The translations under genes and the position numbers were made by a program. DNA of 64,000 bases. Origin: Branchiostoma floridae (lineage: Eukaryota > Chordata > Leptocardii > Amphioxiformes > Branchiostomatidae). This document shows, piece after piece, positions 37,480 through 50,900 of this stretch (positions within the stretch are counted from its first letter, which is position 1; every line of letters begins with the position of its first letter). Location of the stretch: the NCBI RefSeq assembly GCF_000003815.2, contig NC_049987.1, positions 8,637,100 through 8,701,099 on the forward strand, written 5' to 3'. The notes under the pieces are model-generated. The model had not been told where the DNA came from. It searched no databases and saw only the letters and a program-made list of their open reading frames with translations.

Positions 37480-40400
37480 GCTCCCTTCTATGTTTGCCAC
37501 TGGAACAATGCGCGGGATGATTTCTGGCAGGGCACGATAAGCAGCGCTCGTGAGGCCATAACTAGATAACTTCCTCTAATTAAGTGTGAAGAAGATCTTC
37601 AGATTAGTCATTTGCGGTCAGACCTTAAACGGCATGGAACCATTTAATTACCCATTTATGTTATCCCCATCGATAACCTTTGTCCAAAGTCTGTATAGTT
37701 TTACATAATCGCGCTGAATAGCGCTAGGCACACACATAATGGTTCGGTCGGATTTGGAGATTGGCGTTGCTTGACCAAACATGAACTTCGATGGAAATTG
37801 GTATGGGGAAGCAGAGAGAGCCGCAATGGTTGAAGCGGCATTTATTTGTTTTAATGGGTCGAGTTGCGAGTCGTTCCGGGTCCCTTGTGGCACCTGCCTG
37901 CGAGTAATACCTCAGAAAGGCGGAGGAAGCATTGCGGAGGGGTCGGACATAATGTAGACAATGGTGCCCGAAGGTGTCCACGCATTCCCCGTTATCAATT
38001 TTAGCTTGCATCGTGGGTGAACGCCTGCCCAATGAGATGTGGTGGTCGGGCATACAGTCCCTAGAAAAGGTCGTCCCACGGGCAGTGCAATTTTGAACCT
38101 TCCTTTGTAGAACCTAATAACAAATCCCATTCCACCCAGCCATTAGACATAACGCATATCCCCTGACTGTCGCCATTTCGTAACTTTTCTTGCACTATTT
38201 CACAGCCGGATTCGGCTCGATGGTGGGCTCAATTCTAGTCACATACTCGGCACCTGTCATCAGCGTTTCGTCAGAACAAGTGATAACGTAGGATTCCAGC
38301 TATACAGGTATTAACGATCGGATCTAAATTAATTTCTTGACACTTTGCATACAGGGCTTTAATACTAGTAGTCACTCAAATGTCATCTGCTGCAACATCT
38401 TCTAAACCTGCGGCATTCCCATTTTCTACCTCTTCGGTATAAAAGTGCCGAAAAACAACCGTCCAGACGGTGCTCCAGCCAAATGGGAAGGGATTAAGTC
38501 TATCGATCGAATGAGCCGTGCATAATTCTTATCCTGCTCTGCACAGGCTGTTGTTAATAGGCTTGATTGCTAGGATCCTGCAGGGACTTGTGCTCCCAGG
38601 CAGTTTGCCATCACAACGATACCGTGTTTCTCTGCAATCGTTATCGAAATCGCCCGCGTCTCCTGTTTAATGAGTTGTCCTCCCCTGGGAAAACTGTCTG
38701 TTGATGTTCAATTGAAGAAACGGTCGCAGGTCTTCGAGGGTCGTCGGGTTCGAATTGGAGCAACGTCCTCGTTACGGCCAAAGAACGCTCCGAAGTGCAG
38801 GCGCCAACCATTTTGGTTGTCTTCCCATTCATAAGCCTGAACTTACGGTCACCCCGCAGAAATGTGCATTTTATAGAATGTCTGAGGAAGGAACATACGG
38901 AGGAAACGAGGCATCAAAGCAACATGTCATGTGTGCGACGAAGGGCCACCTGATAGTCGATACAGCCAAGGACGTGTCCGCTTCTGTGGTAATGAGGTCC
39001 CTGCTGAATAAATTAAAGCTATCTGGTGCAATCTGAGCACAGCCTTGTCCTACTGTATTCTTATTTAGTATTCTTGTCACGGAGCGCCGCCTTGAATTGG
39101 GCTCATAAGAGGATATTGATGAGATAAGCCAAGTGCGTAGCTGTTAGCGGCACCATCACCAAACAAATGAGTCCCGTTTGAGGGAGAAATGCTTCTTTTA
39201 TATGTATTATGGGGATGGAAGCAGAAGTGTTTGGGGCTAAGATTGCCCGGATTGGTACGAGCCTTTAACAATTGCGACACGCTTTTGCAGACAAAACACT
39301 ATCATAACTTTTACAGATAATGCTTGTCCCAGAAAACTCAATGTGATTTTGATGATTTTTAACATCTGTGATGGTATACAACTCTTTGTACATCACTTTA
39401 TATTCATTAAACACGTGTGGAATAGCTGCATTCAGCATAGATTGAGACAAAGAAAAATGACACATTCATCTTCAATACAGGTGGAGATTGTTGAGTATTA
39501 AATTCTGGTAAAATCTAATATGTTGAAAACGCATTTATTTGTGCGATGAATTGGATAAACCAAATCAAATACTGCTAATTGTAAGGTTATTGCAGGATAT
39601 ACAATCATATTCATTGCTAGCTTTTTTTACATATTTGTAAAAAAATTCATTTATCAGACTCGCTGTATTATTCTAGTAGATACAAGTAGAACGAAGATAT
39701 CTATATGTATTACAGCACCTCGGCGGATAGAGTGCTTTCAATTTGACATATGGGAAAGCAACAAGTACCTGGGTAAAATACAATCATCTTCACTTAGACT
39801 TCCCGGAGACTTTTGGTGTTTCATCTTAGCCCACGCACAGCATACATATACCCCAATCCGAAAGATTGTTGTTAACGCAGCCCTCATATGAATGACTGGA
39901 CCTTTTATCTCTCGAGTAGGCACACTGTGCTGGTCTATCTGGCATACTTAGCTGGGGAGGAGAACCTTTTTGCTGAGAGCTAGGATTTAACGGTTCTTAG
40001 AACGATCTACTCTACCAACGTGGATGATAAAATTTATCATCACTACTATGGGCACAAAGAAGCGGTCACTGCAGTTTATAGAGACTACAATGCTCCAGCC
40101 CTCACAGATGCTTCAACGAAAAGAAGACGTGGCTTTATAATCATCACCAAAGTTTAGAGTTATAAACTGACAATGCACTGTATGACCTGCGCTGAAAAAA
40201 CTGCAGGGTTGTCTTGGAACACCAGATGGCATAAGAATGATAGGGTATTATTGGGCACTGAGCTAGTGTGAATCTTTATTTGCCCGCGGCATATTCCTCA
40301 GCTCAACGTATAAACTTAAATGTTCATTCCCCCATTGTCAAAACACAACCCACGTAGCCCATGGCCAACAAATTTTACCTGGGAATCTCTGAAGGTCTCG

Positions 40401-43200
40401 GGAGGGGAGGGGAGTGCAAGTATCAGCAAATTCGCAAACAAGTTCCGAAGGTGGCATCAGGAGATTGAAATAAACATAGTAAAACTCATATTCTACCATC
40501 TTAGCATTGATATTTCATCTTCATTATCAATCGGTTATGTCTATAGTCAGGTAATAAAGTGATGAACATTTACTTGCAAGTTCATGCCAGGAGGCTAAAT
40601 GCAAGTACATGGTAGAAAGATATACATGTGAAAATGGATAGTGATAAACATTATTGTAAAAATAGACTACTCGAATACTAGTTTTGGCTATTTCTAAACA
40701 GGTTGGGCTAGACGTCTTTTTTCGAAGCAGAGGAAGACGAAAAGCCTCACTTTTTTTACGATTTGTGAGTTCTGTGATTTAAGAGGAAAGTGGCTTTCTG
40801 TTCGTCTGTGAATGTGGGGAAGTTGGAGTATGTCATGAAAGCTGGGACAGAGGAGTTCACATCGTATTTTAACTATGGCTGCTTTGCAGCCTTGAAAGAT
40901 GTGACTTTGAAACGAAGGTTATAAAGCTGATTCCCGGGAGGCGATAGGAAATCATTACTCGGGTGGAGAGGGTCACGGTGTGTTCTTTTCCAGTCGCAGG
41001 AGCTTTCCGTCACCTGGACATGGGTGTCAGTGGTTCGTCAGTTTGTGACAGAAAGGACACCTCGAATCGTGTGGCCGACGCTTTCACCATGGCACAGGTA
41101 CGTGACCGGAAACGTAATGTTCACGTTAGGACGCGTTTCCGCCCTGTCATGTTTTCCCGCGGTGCTGTCCCCACTGGTCCGTGTCGACACCTTGATTTCA
41201 TCACCTGAAGCAATCTACTCGCTGATGTTTCTTAGGGAGAGGAGCTGTCAAACATGCCGGTTCCCCGTGCAGTCTGATGTCGGAGGTTGGGCAGGAAACC
41301 GCTCTGCCTTCAAAGTGCTCCAGGTTCCGTTTGACCAGGGTAGGCCCTTGGATGATAGCGTTAGATATGCACCACTGGAAAAAGTGATAAGTTAACCTTT
41401 GTAGTGAGAAAGTACTCAAAGTATCAAAGTATTAGGGCCATATGACTTTTTCATCGTTCCAAACGGGAGAGGCCTTTGAACGTGAGTCATTGTCGTTGGA
41501 GGAAGTAACATAGTACTGAAGAGCATGTTTTGCAAGCTTTCAGCTTTCCTCTTTCTTATTCTTGTATATTTATGGATGATCGAGCAACATTCACAGTGCT
41601 TATGCAAAGCCCTGTCCTCAAAAACATAGATATAAAACATAAATAACATTGGGTAAAACCACGCTTAAACATACATACGAATACAAGATGGATGACGTAA
41701 ATGTAAATGCAAGCAAGACACTTTGGTTTACGATCTTTTATATAAAGGATCTACTCGTACAGTCAATAAACTCGTACTCGTACAAACAATATCGAAATGT
41801 TTAGTTTGTAAGTATGAAAATGAAGTCAATACTCGTAGTAGTAAAGAACACAATAATGTAACAATGTATTGTTATTGAGTTGCTGAGTATAGATCTTCAA
41901 TGTCAGAAACAGTGTACTTCTTCGACTGGTATAAGGTTTTTTTTGTTGGAGCTGAAAATAGCTGAAATACCACTTTTCTCTCTTGTAGCTGCCATCAATC
42001 CATATGAATTTCCGTACCTGTAGGAAAAATAGCACTTGCCGTTATTTTGGCGGGTTCATTTATATGCACGGCGCCATTTGTAGACGAAGAGCCACACAGA
42101 GTTCATGTGAAGCCCAACGAAATTATTGTGATCAATCATCAGTGTGGATAATGTGAACAAAACTCATTACGCCACACAGCTTGTTGTGAACCGAATTATC
42201 ACAACAAATTACCAAACAAAATACGTTGTTATTGTTTTTATCCTTATAACTAGTTTCCAATCTTAGTGCTTAAAGATTACGTGGATATAGCGGAACTCAG
42301 AATAATGGAATGAAACTAATGTATCTGTCTCAGGAAATAACGTGGTGAGAAATATGTAAAAATGTTTTGTTACACAAATGTACAACCACACACAATCAAA
42401 CAGTACCGTAATCATCACGTTAACCTTAGACAAGTCACTACAAATCGCTGTGCAAGACGTATTTATTTGCTGCACTGGCTTTCTCATTAATTCTGCACGA
42501 GAAGTAAGTCCATGAGCTATACCATGCTGTCACATCTTTTTACACAGAAAGTCACCTTTTTCGGGGCTTCCTACAGAGATCACGGTATTAAGTATTAGAT
42601 ATTCCCCACTACAATTCACCATTTGGGCCTTATGCCAAGTTATGGCAAAACGACGTGGGCTGAATCTGTATCTAAGATATGTAACTTCAGCTTATTGTAG
42701 GGATCATTGTTGAGATGCATTCAGGTGAGGAGGTTCAGGGACATATGTACAAACATGATAACATTTGTGAGCCAACCCTAAGTACCAGCACTAGACTATG
42801 TGGATCTGCACGAATACGTACTTTGTGCGAAGGTAATCTGAACTGAGCAGTTGACACATTTTCTGCATTACCATGTACTGTTTGGCCTCATTTTTCTGAT
42901 TCTGCTCCAGACACGAAAACTGCCTAACCTGCTTGACTGGGCAATGAACATACGTAGGTACATCACATCACATCACATTACTTCAGATGTTTGTTTGATT
43001 TATACGGATGGCAGGGGTAAGATGAAGTAACGTATTGCAATTCTCACAGGAGTATTATTTCTCTATTTTCTTATTGATTTTAGACATGCTCATCAGCGTT
43101 GGTACCTGTAGCATTACCATCACCATATGCACATTCTAGCAGGCCTGTTCTCATTTAGAGAAAAAGTCATCTTTAAGTCCTTTGATTTTGTTTTCTACAG
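37480..43200. other. No supportable gene; GC-richer patches
   Basis: Locally GC-rich blocks occur at about 37640-38100, 38640-39030 and 40960-41400, with several mutually overlapping frames on opposite strands. At 41091 ATGGCACAG stands in a strong initiation context (CACC before it) and is followed directly by GTACGT, so a tiny first exon is conceivable. No protein family was recognised. Confidence 0.4.
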
Positions 43201-43521
43201 TCAAGTGTGTACTTTTACGGATCTCGTTTTGTTACGAAGAGGTTTGTCTGTAAAGACAACTCAGAGAAGGCTGTAGATCAACTCCTACGTCTTCCAATGA
43301 CTATAACTCTACAGACAAGTTTATCTTGGTCAGAAGAAACAGGAGTCGTTTTTATGACACGGCTACCCCGCAATGCTAACTACTTGCGACTCCCCTTCCA
43401 TGAAGACAGATGGACCAATGTCTCACCGAGCGGAAGAAAAAGCCTGGAAGCTTTCCAAAAAACCTTTGAAATGCAGAGCGGTGTTCCCTGTAAAGTACTT
43501 GATTCTGCAGTATTCTTTTAG
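43201..43521 (+). CDS. Candidate terminal coding exon, unidentified protein
   Basis: A pyrimidine-rich tract ending gttttctacag at 43200 is followed by 106 open codons and a TAA-type end at 43519-43521. The translation is balanced and charged (for example LSWSEETGVVFMTRLPRNAN and EDRWTNVSPSGRKSLEAFQ), unlike the low-complexity noise frames around it. If it is an exon it enters in phase 0. The only upstream phase-0 donor I noticed is the tiny ATGGCACAG exon candidate ending at 41099; joining them is speculation. I do not recognise the family. Confidence 0.3.
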   Translation, partial: SSVYFYGSRFVTKRFVCKDNSEKAVDQLLRLPMTITLQTSLSWSEETGVVFMTRLPRNANYLRLPFHEDRWTNVSPSGRKSLEAFQKTFEMQSGVPCKVLDSAVFF

Positions 43522-46500
43522 TTAATGGTATCGTTTTAGAATACATACCCGTGGGTGCATTTGTGCATGCACCTCTTTGCTCTATCAGCAAATAGGAAAA
43601 TCAACGAGTGAGTGGAGTTTCCTTAAGTAAGAAGTGCTGTTCCTGAAATACAATTGCGCCCCGAGGCAACAACGCAAACATTGCTGACAGGAAGACGGAA
43701 TGCTCCTTTGAATTCATGAAAACCGTCTGTGATCAATAGGTCTATTACTGTCCTGCTAAGGAGACTGTCGGCTTCCTTTGACTTGGAATCCCCTAGGATA
43801 CCTATAGATGGGCGTCACTCCCTTGGCTTTTCTATCTGGATTTGCAATATTTTTTAGCTCAAGATCTCTTAGACGGCGTGCCTTCATCCGTCTGCATCTT
43901 CTTTGGAAAGCCATCGCGTGCAGCTTTTCCGCTGTGCTCTTCACGGTAGATCCTATTGAAGTCACATTTGCGGTTGCATGAATCAGTGCCTTCAATATGG
44001 GACGACATATATAAACAGGGGCCAGCGATCGGCTTTAGATATTCAGTAGAAGTCTGTATAGGAGCCTTTTTGGCACTGGACCAGGGCAGAAAGGTCCTCC
44101 AAGGTATTGATGAATATGCAGCCGAAAGTCTGTATTGTACATCGAAGAGTTCCAGGTCCAGTTGACAAATTACTTGGCTCTAAATTGCGATAAGAAACTG
44201 TTGAAACATGAGTTGGCACACGACCTTTTGAAAGCCTTTCCACTTAAGCTGCTACGATTTAACTCAGACTGTGAAATAGAAACTGTGGTGGCCAAAAGAA
44301 AGATCGCTAAAGGTTTACAAAAGCATACATTGTCGGCTCGCCATGACTATCAGCGCATACTGAAGGATACATCACTCGATTCTTTGTGCAACTTCAAAAG
44401 ACTACCTTGAGCAAAACTTTTGAACTATTCTAATATCAATGTGTTTATTTTATCACTTCTATGGAGTTAAACACCCTTATGATGAATGCTAATCTGCAGT
44501 ACGCCATGCTCATGGCGAATTGTGTTCTTTCATGTCCTATTACAAGGACAAAGCTCAGACTTTCATATGTGAAGCATGAAATAAATCCCCTCATACATGG
44601 CAGGTGTACCAAGTATTATCTGGATTTACTTTATTACCATTTTCGGGACAATGTTAATGATATATTTCATGATAACATGGTAGTCGTAAGGTCGCACATA
44701 CGGTCAGACTCAGACAGTGTCTTGTTCACGACAACACTCTTGAATTTCTAATCATGTGTTTGAAACCAAACCATAACTTGTGGTAACCCATCGGTTAGAT
44801 GTTGGGGAGCAGCCCACGGCAACTTTAAATGGCACACCAGCTCCACAGCTTACATTGGTAATCTGCTAGTAGTGCTGCCCTCATACTTTAAAAGCTCCTC
44901 TTGAAGTGCGTACCCTGCCCTGACCTTCCAAGAGGAAAATGGCTCAGAGTTCGGTGACTTCCCATTTACTGTTAACGGCTGGTCATTTTCAAGCTTTACA
45001 CCTATTTTTACCCCGCAGTTAGGAGGCACAAAAGGCGTGGGTAATGCTTGTGTAACAGGGATATCATTACCATGGTCAAAGGTCGAGGTGGGTGATGGAA
45101 TAAGAGGATAAACAAACGGATTAAGGTCTGAACAACACAGACAGAGTTGGTACTCTAGCGACTATCATGTTGCTTCTGGGACTTGAGCAGTACAGCCAAT
45201 GTAGGAATCATCATTTTTTGTGCGAGAGTTACTTTGCCATCGACATCGTAGCAGCGTATCAAGGTTACAAGTGGCATAGTCTGGGAGTTGGGGGTTTGTA
45301 GATACAGCGAAGTAGCAGCTTTAAGTGGTCTCTTTGTTTGTTATTTTGTAATCGTGGTGAGGAATTGGGCGTGGAAATTATGGTAATCCTTCGCATGCAC
45401 TCTACAAACAGAACTAAAGTAATCCTGCCGAACTTATATTGACCAAGGCTAAATGGCGTAGCGGTCAATAGTAAGGATATCACATATTGTAGTGCAGTGA
45501 TAGGTGATTGTCGGTTATTGTGTTTAAATCAGCCCCAAAAAAGTTTTTGTTTTTATAAAAACATCCAGAATGATAATACGTCAATGAATACAGTCATTGT
45601 TGTTGTACTGTAGGAAACCCATTCCAATATAAAAATGGTATTCAGCTCATCTCTTTACTTGGTTATGTTGATTCTATCCAAACGTATATTCTTTCTACGG
45701 TCTTATTGGAACTGTGTGAAAAACAGCCAACTGTTACCCACACCCTGTTCCTCACGTTCGCTTTTGCCCACTAATACAATTTGGGTATAATCGATTTGAG
45801 TGAGAAGCTTACCATTCCTCTCCATCCTGATAGGAGCAATCAGTGAATATACCATGGTGACATTGACTTAACGACCGTTCATGCATCACTTCCACCATTT
45901 TGCCATTACTTGTATGTCCGTAACGTCTAATTTTCCGCCGCCGAGCTCTCCCCTGCCATTGTGTGCAATTTGCATGCTCCTAAAATGTCATTGGTCCATG
46001 TCGGATTGATGGGATTCCGTTAATAGGCTTGAAAACTAATTATGACTTGCAGGAATTCCTTAATCTGGGAGTCCTTTCCACCTAGATATCGGCGGAGAAT
46101 CTTAAACACTTATTTGCTGTCACAAGTTATTCACGACAAGAGGCGAAACAGATTTCCCCACTTCACAATTCAAAAGAACAACAACATGATTGTACACCCA
46201 GACAGGCCCCGCACTCTGAAATAAGCTTCTAACCATAAAATGTTTGATTTGTCCCGGAACCTAAATATCATGGTGTTTTGACTTTTCACAAGGCACATAT
46301 TTTTCTTTGACTCAGACAGGTTCAAATCTAAACTCTAATTGGAAACTCGATTGTTCTTTAGACAGATTTTTTTTTTCTTTTCCGAAAACGGCACCAAATA
46401 CAAGGGTATCGGTTGAGGACCATGTATTTTCTATGCCAACAGCACGCGTTTTTAAAATCAATCTCGTGTAACCTTTCTGAATTGACGGCTGCCTGCTGCC

Positions 46501-47545
46501 GTCTAACCTACATTTAAAATTAAAACCCCCTCTTCAGTTAAAACCTCCGTATGCATTCATGAGCACGCGTGGACACCGGTCATTGTCGGCCTATATTGCC
46601 ATTAAATTATGAATGACTGATTTATGAGGGCCAAGTGCAGAGACCAGCTTCGGCAGCTTATCATCTTCCCGGACCCGTTCCCTACAGCTGATGTATTACT
46701 TCTGCCCTTTACCAAGCGCGCACAAGTTGGACGATTGCAGTAATTGCCTCCTTCAGTGGGCGGTTATTTGTTAAAACGGAGTAATATATTACGCGATCCT
46801 CCTCGCCGATTGCCCTGGTTGTCAAACACATACGTATTGCATCCGACACGTCACGTAAATGGAGCCGAATTTGTTATCTACACCAAATAATCCGAGCGCT
46901 CTGGCCCATGAATCAATATAGCTGTGTGATGCTGCTACGAGCGCTGGCTGTCAACATTCCAGAAAAACCCTTAAATACAATTAGGCTGATTGCAATCAGC
47001 GGCGAATGGGAGGCAGTGACAATCTGACAAACACCCCAGTCGCGGCCCTTTCTCTCCAATGAAATTGTTATTGATATGGAGAAAGCACCGATCCGTGCAC
47101 TCAGCTGCAATGACTCTAGAAAAACAGACTGTTTCACATCGTCAGTTTATCACCGCGATGTGTGTCAATCTGGGCAGCTTTACGACATTAGACTTGATCC
47201 GTTGATTGGAAAAAGATAAAACTAGAAAAAAGCCATAAGCAACCTTATTGCTAAGCGAGCGAACCCACTCACTGGTCTGTATATCAACATGTCTACAAAG
47301 AATCCTCGAATGGTCCATTTGTTCTGGAGGGTAACAAAAATCCTTGCAACGAAAGGGGTTGTCCCACAATAGAGGCAGCTGGCTTCTCCCGACATGCAGT
47401 GGGCTCGCCGTGACGTAGAAGCGATGAGCAGTATATGTTGCCGCATGGATTATCTGCGCGCCATTGGCGTGACTGGCTGCCGGCAGTGGTAGTGCAGCAC
47501 ATGAGCACTCCGTAAACTCATCCGCTCCTTCATCAGACAATCACA
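43522..47545. other. No firm gene; upstream flank of the Ig gene
   Basis: Plus-strand frames at 44135-44410 (lysine-rich, KKLLKHELAHDLLKAFPLKL) and 44461-44751 are protein-like but show no recognised domain. They could be relics of a mobile element. The last kilobase before 47546 should contain the promoter and 5' untranslated region of the Ig gene, but I see no TATA box or other motif I could defend. A 132-codon minus-strand frame (47142-47540) lies here and is treated as chance. Confidence 0.4.
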
Positions 47546-47957
47546 ATGATCAGCTCGACACACTGGAATTACGCCGTAACGGCAACTTATGGTTTACTTC
47601 TCTCAATATTTATCTCTTCAGCAACCGCAGCGGCAAGGGCAACTTACCGGGTCCGACCAGAATCCACCGCCGTCCTCATCAACCGCACGGTCTCCCTCCG
47701 CTGTGCTTTCGACGGTCTGTCCGCCAAGGACCAGGTCAACTGGTACTGGTACAACCCACGGTCCGCCGCCAAACTCTACCACATCTCGTCGGGGTTGAAC
47801 GTGGCACCGGAGTTTCCGAGATATCTAATCGCCGGGAACCAAAAGAAAGGCGAATTTCATCTGAAGATTCAGAATGCCCTGCCTGAAGACGAGGGGAACT
47901 ACAGGTGCAGCGTCTTCTCCGTACGGGATGCTGGAGACGCCAAGTTAACCGTAGTAG
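47546..47957 (+). CDS. KIRREL-like: Exon 1: signal peptide and Ig domain 1
   Basis: The ATG has A at -3, and the leader hydrophobic core (about residues 9-29, YGLLLSIFISSATAAA) ends in a likely cleavage zone. Ig1 follows, with Cys53, Trp66, the DEGNY.C motif and Cys121. The reading continues to AAGTTAACCGTAGTAG, where the exon ends in phase 1 at a GCAAGT donor (47958). The GC donor is chosen because it alone gives the frame needed by exon 2: the last G plus TT of exon 2 makes the valine of VPPS. The GT at 47954 and the GT at 47962 both give the wrong phase. Reading through would end after seven residues at 47980. Confidence 0.85.
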
Positions 47958-50900
47958 GCAAGTACATGCTTATTGTATAGATGTATGGATGGCCATCTTT
48001 TCTTTATGTTTCATTGCTACTCGTGTCTTGAGCTGAGAATCAACATTTACAAAGCAAAGCTGATCTTTACGATATTGTTCACTTTTTGTGACCATGTACT
48101 TCTAATATTGAAAAATGATTGCACGAAAGAGCATATTGCCTATTTGGGGGTTGAAGAGCAGCGTATCAACTATTGTGTACCCTAAACGACAATGATCCTA
48201 CAGTTATGAAGGAAAGTGAAAAAAATTCCATCTCTGTGCGATCAGAAAAGCATATCTTGTCATTCACTGCAATATCTATCTAACGAACGTCTGCCTTGCG
48301 TCTGGAAAACACTAAGTGCGCTCCTAATAAGTGATAAATGTTAGCCCCCGCTCCTCAAACTAAAAATGCAAGCGAGTATAAAATATCAGCACGAAAGAGC
48401 AATTGAGATTTTTAAAATACACAAATCATCTCATGCTTCCATCACAGCGCCGTTTGACATGATGAATACAGGTATAAGGCGAAGTTAATTTGAACATATT
48501 GGACCAAGGTCGTTTTGCAGACAATAAAAACGCCTCTGTACGCGTAACAATATCGCTTAAACTCACGCCCACCCGATATTGTATGTCCAAAAACGCACGA
48601 TGATAAAATAATACCATGACCGCATCACCTCGTTTCGGGGGAATACAATTAATGGGGTGTAGGTCAGGCCGCCATACACATTTCACACCTCCAACCACCT
48701 GTCTGGGCAGCATGCGCGTGGAGGATGTCACCAAAAGTCCATCCCGGGGCACCAATCGTTATCGCAAAGCCTTTACCAATGCTATTAGTGACCAAATCCT
48801 GGTCTTTCACCGATGAAGGCGTCTTTCCTACAGGTGTCTGGGTTTTATGCGGCTAATTAATGCTGTCAGCATCTAATGCCTATCTCCTAATCTCTTCCCG
48901 GGGTTATGTCACTAGGGTGCTCTCGTCACTGCGACTCCTCGTGAGCTGAATAATGAATTACAAGGCGGGTCATCACCCAACGGGTATCTGTTTTCTCTTG
49001 CTCACTTCTCTAGGTCTACAGAGACAGTACTCAGCAGGAACGATAAGGGATATGTGGGGGATCCAATATCAAATATCGTGATTTGAATCTAGGTTGCCAA
49101 CAACCTTCCCGATGATGTACTGTTTCTGTCTACTCGCTTTCTGATTACATCGGGTTTTCCTCCTCAATAACCGCCATGACGGAGAGGCGTTCATAAAGTG
49201 CAGGAATATCTGCTGGTGTGCGCCGATGGATCATAAGGCACGGAAATGATTTCGGGCAAAAAAATGACTTTTTTATGAAAAGCCTGAAAGAGCCTTGTGA
49301 TGTAAGCCTAAAGACGTGCAGGGAGAGGTATGTATCACATTCGGTGCATTCTGAAACACACTTCGCCTTTGATACGTAATGGCATTATCCCAGGGTACTG
49401 TACTGTGAATAAGAACAGGGACAATGCACAGGAAATAAACGTTAAGATAGAAAACAGACCTCGCTACAACTCACCGCCTCACCACAGCATGTGCGCCAGC
49501 TGGGGTAAAACCAGATTTGTACCTCCCAGGAAATTAGACGCTTTTGTGAAGCAAATCTGGGTCTCCTCAAGAATCAATAACTATACCCTCTTGACCTTGG
49601 TCTTGGTAATACACAACCTAGTTGGGAAAAACCTGGGGCCCTGTACTTCTGGGCTTAGCGTGTTGGTTTACTGTTGCCCTGCAATTAGAGGAACTGCTTT
49701 GGGCAGGGGTTATGAGATTACTCGGATGACTTCATCTCTTCGCTTGGCTACAGGCTTGTGGCAACAAATGGGAACAAAGTCTGCTGGAACAAATGAGGTT
49801 GTCATAAAAGAACCATTCAGGAAAGTTGAACATCTGTCGCTTACGAAGAAGTCGTATGTCACTATGTACATTACGACAGTAACTTTTTTTATTATTTCCA
49901 TTGGATATCTAATCAACCGTCTCTTCTGAAGAATGAATTCGCTTGTTTGTTTGTTACTGTACCGCTCAGCAATGACTAAATACCCTCAGTCGCTTCTCAT
50001 CTGATAGCAAAATGCAAACTGTAGTAATGGCAGATATCATCACCTTAATGGCACGAAGCAGAAGATTGCCATTGTTATTAATTGGTCGCTACTTTAATGA
50101 CTGTGGCCCATGCTGAATGAATGTATTGTGCCAATGATAACGGCCCATCAGGGGAAAATAGCAGCAGTGCGTTTATTGGAACAGAAACATTTTAACATAA
50201 AATGTCAAGATAAAGATTTCTACCACGTCATTAAAAGAACACTGTGTATGGTGTTCCATTACCTACGCGTGGAACTATGGCCTGATGACTGAGTAAATCA
50301 GTGAAAACCTGGCCCTTTTCCAGAAATAAGCCTATTCCTATTCCTAACCCAAAACTCTAACCCGTACGAGGGCCCTAACACCGTACTCGTACTCTGACGC
50401 TAAACCCTCACCCTAACCCCTTTCCAGTACTCACACCTGTACCCTAACTCCTTAACTAACCCCGTTCTCTAACCCCAAACACCCGTCGCGGGCTAATAGG
50501 TTAGACGGAAATGCGTCCCTTATTGGCGCACCTTTGATAACATAATCCAGCTTTAGATAATATGATTTTACAGCCTCAACTACTTCTCTGAACTAGAATA
50601 GCTGATTTCAAGAGGGGATCGCATCAATCAAAGAAGCAATTACGTACAATTTTCGGCATTTTTCTTCAATTTAGATCTAATGGAATTGAATTCGACCACA
50701 TAACCTTCCAATTTTGACAGCATTTCACAAAACTGATTTATTTAGGACATAAAGGGTCATCCTAAATGTGCCCTGTCTCAATATTTCATTTTCATATCCA
50801 ATGTAAGGGCATAATAGGAATTTGTGACATTTGGACTAGAAACAGTTCCTGCACTGAAACGTATCATGCTAAACAGCTAGAGGATCTTATACCAAAGTTG

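Noticed and set aside
37724-38053. 109-codon minus-strand frame
   Set aside because: It overlaps other frames in a GC-richer patch, shows no domain, and is of chance length.
38740-38760. tRNA-like B box (gggttcgaattgg)
   Set aside because: There is no A box at the right spacing and no cloverleaf can be drawn.
38880-39036. ATG-started MSEEGTYGG frame with possible donor
   Set aside because: The start context is weak, no leader or domain is present, and the donor match is poor.
41024-41395. 123-codon plus-strand frame
   Set aside because: It starts with GTG, competes with another plus frame and a minus frame in a GC-rich patch, and shows no domain or splice boundaries.
47142-47540. 132-codon minus-strand frame next to the Ig gene start
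   Set aside because: Its length is within chance range, it has no domain, and two other minus frames overlap it equally well. It lies over the likely promoter and 5' untranslated region.
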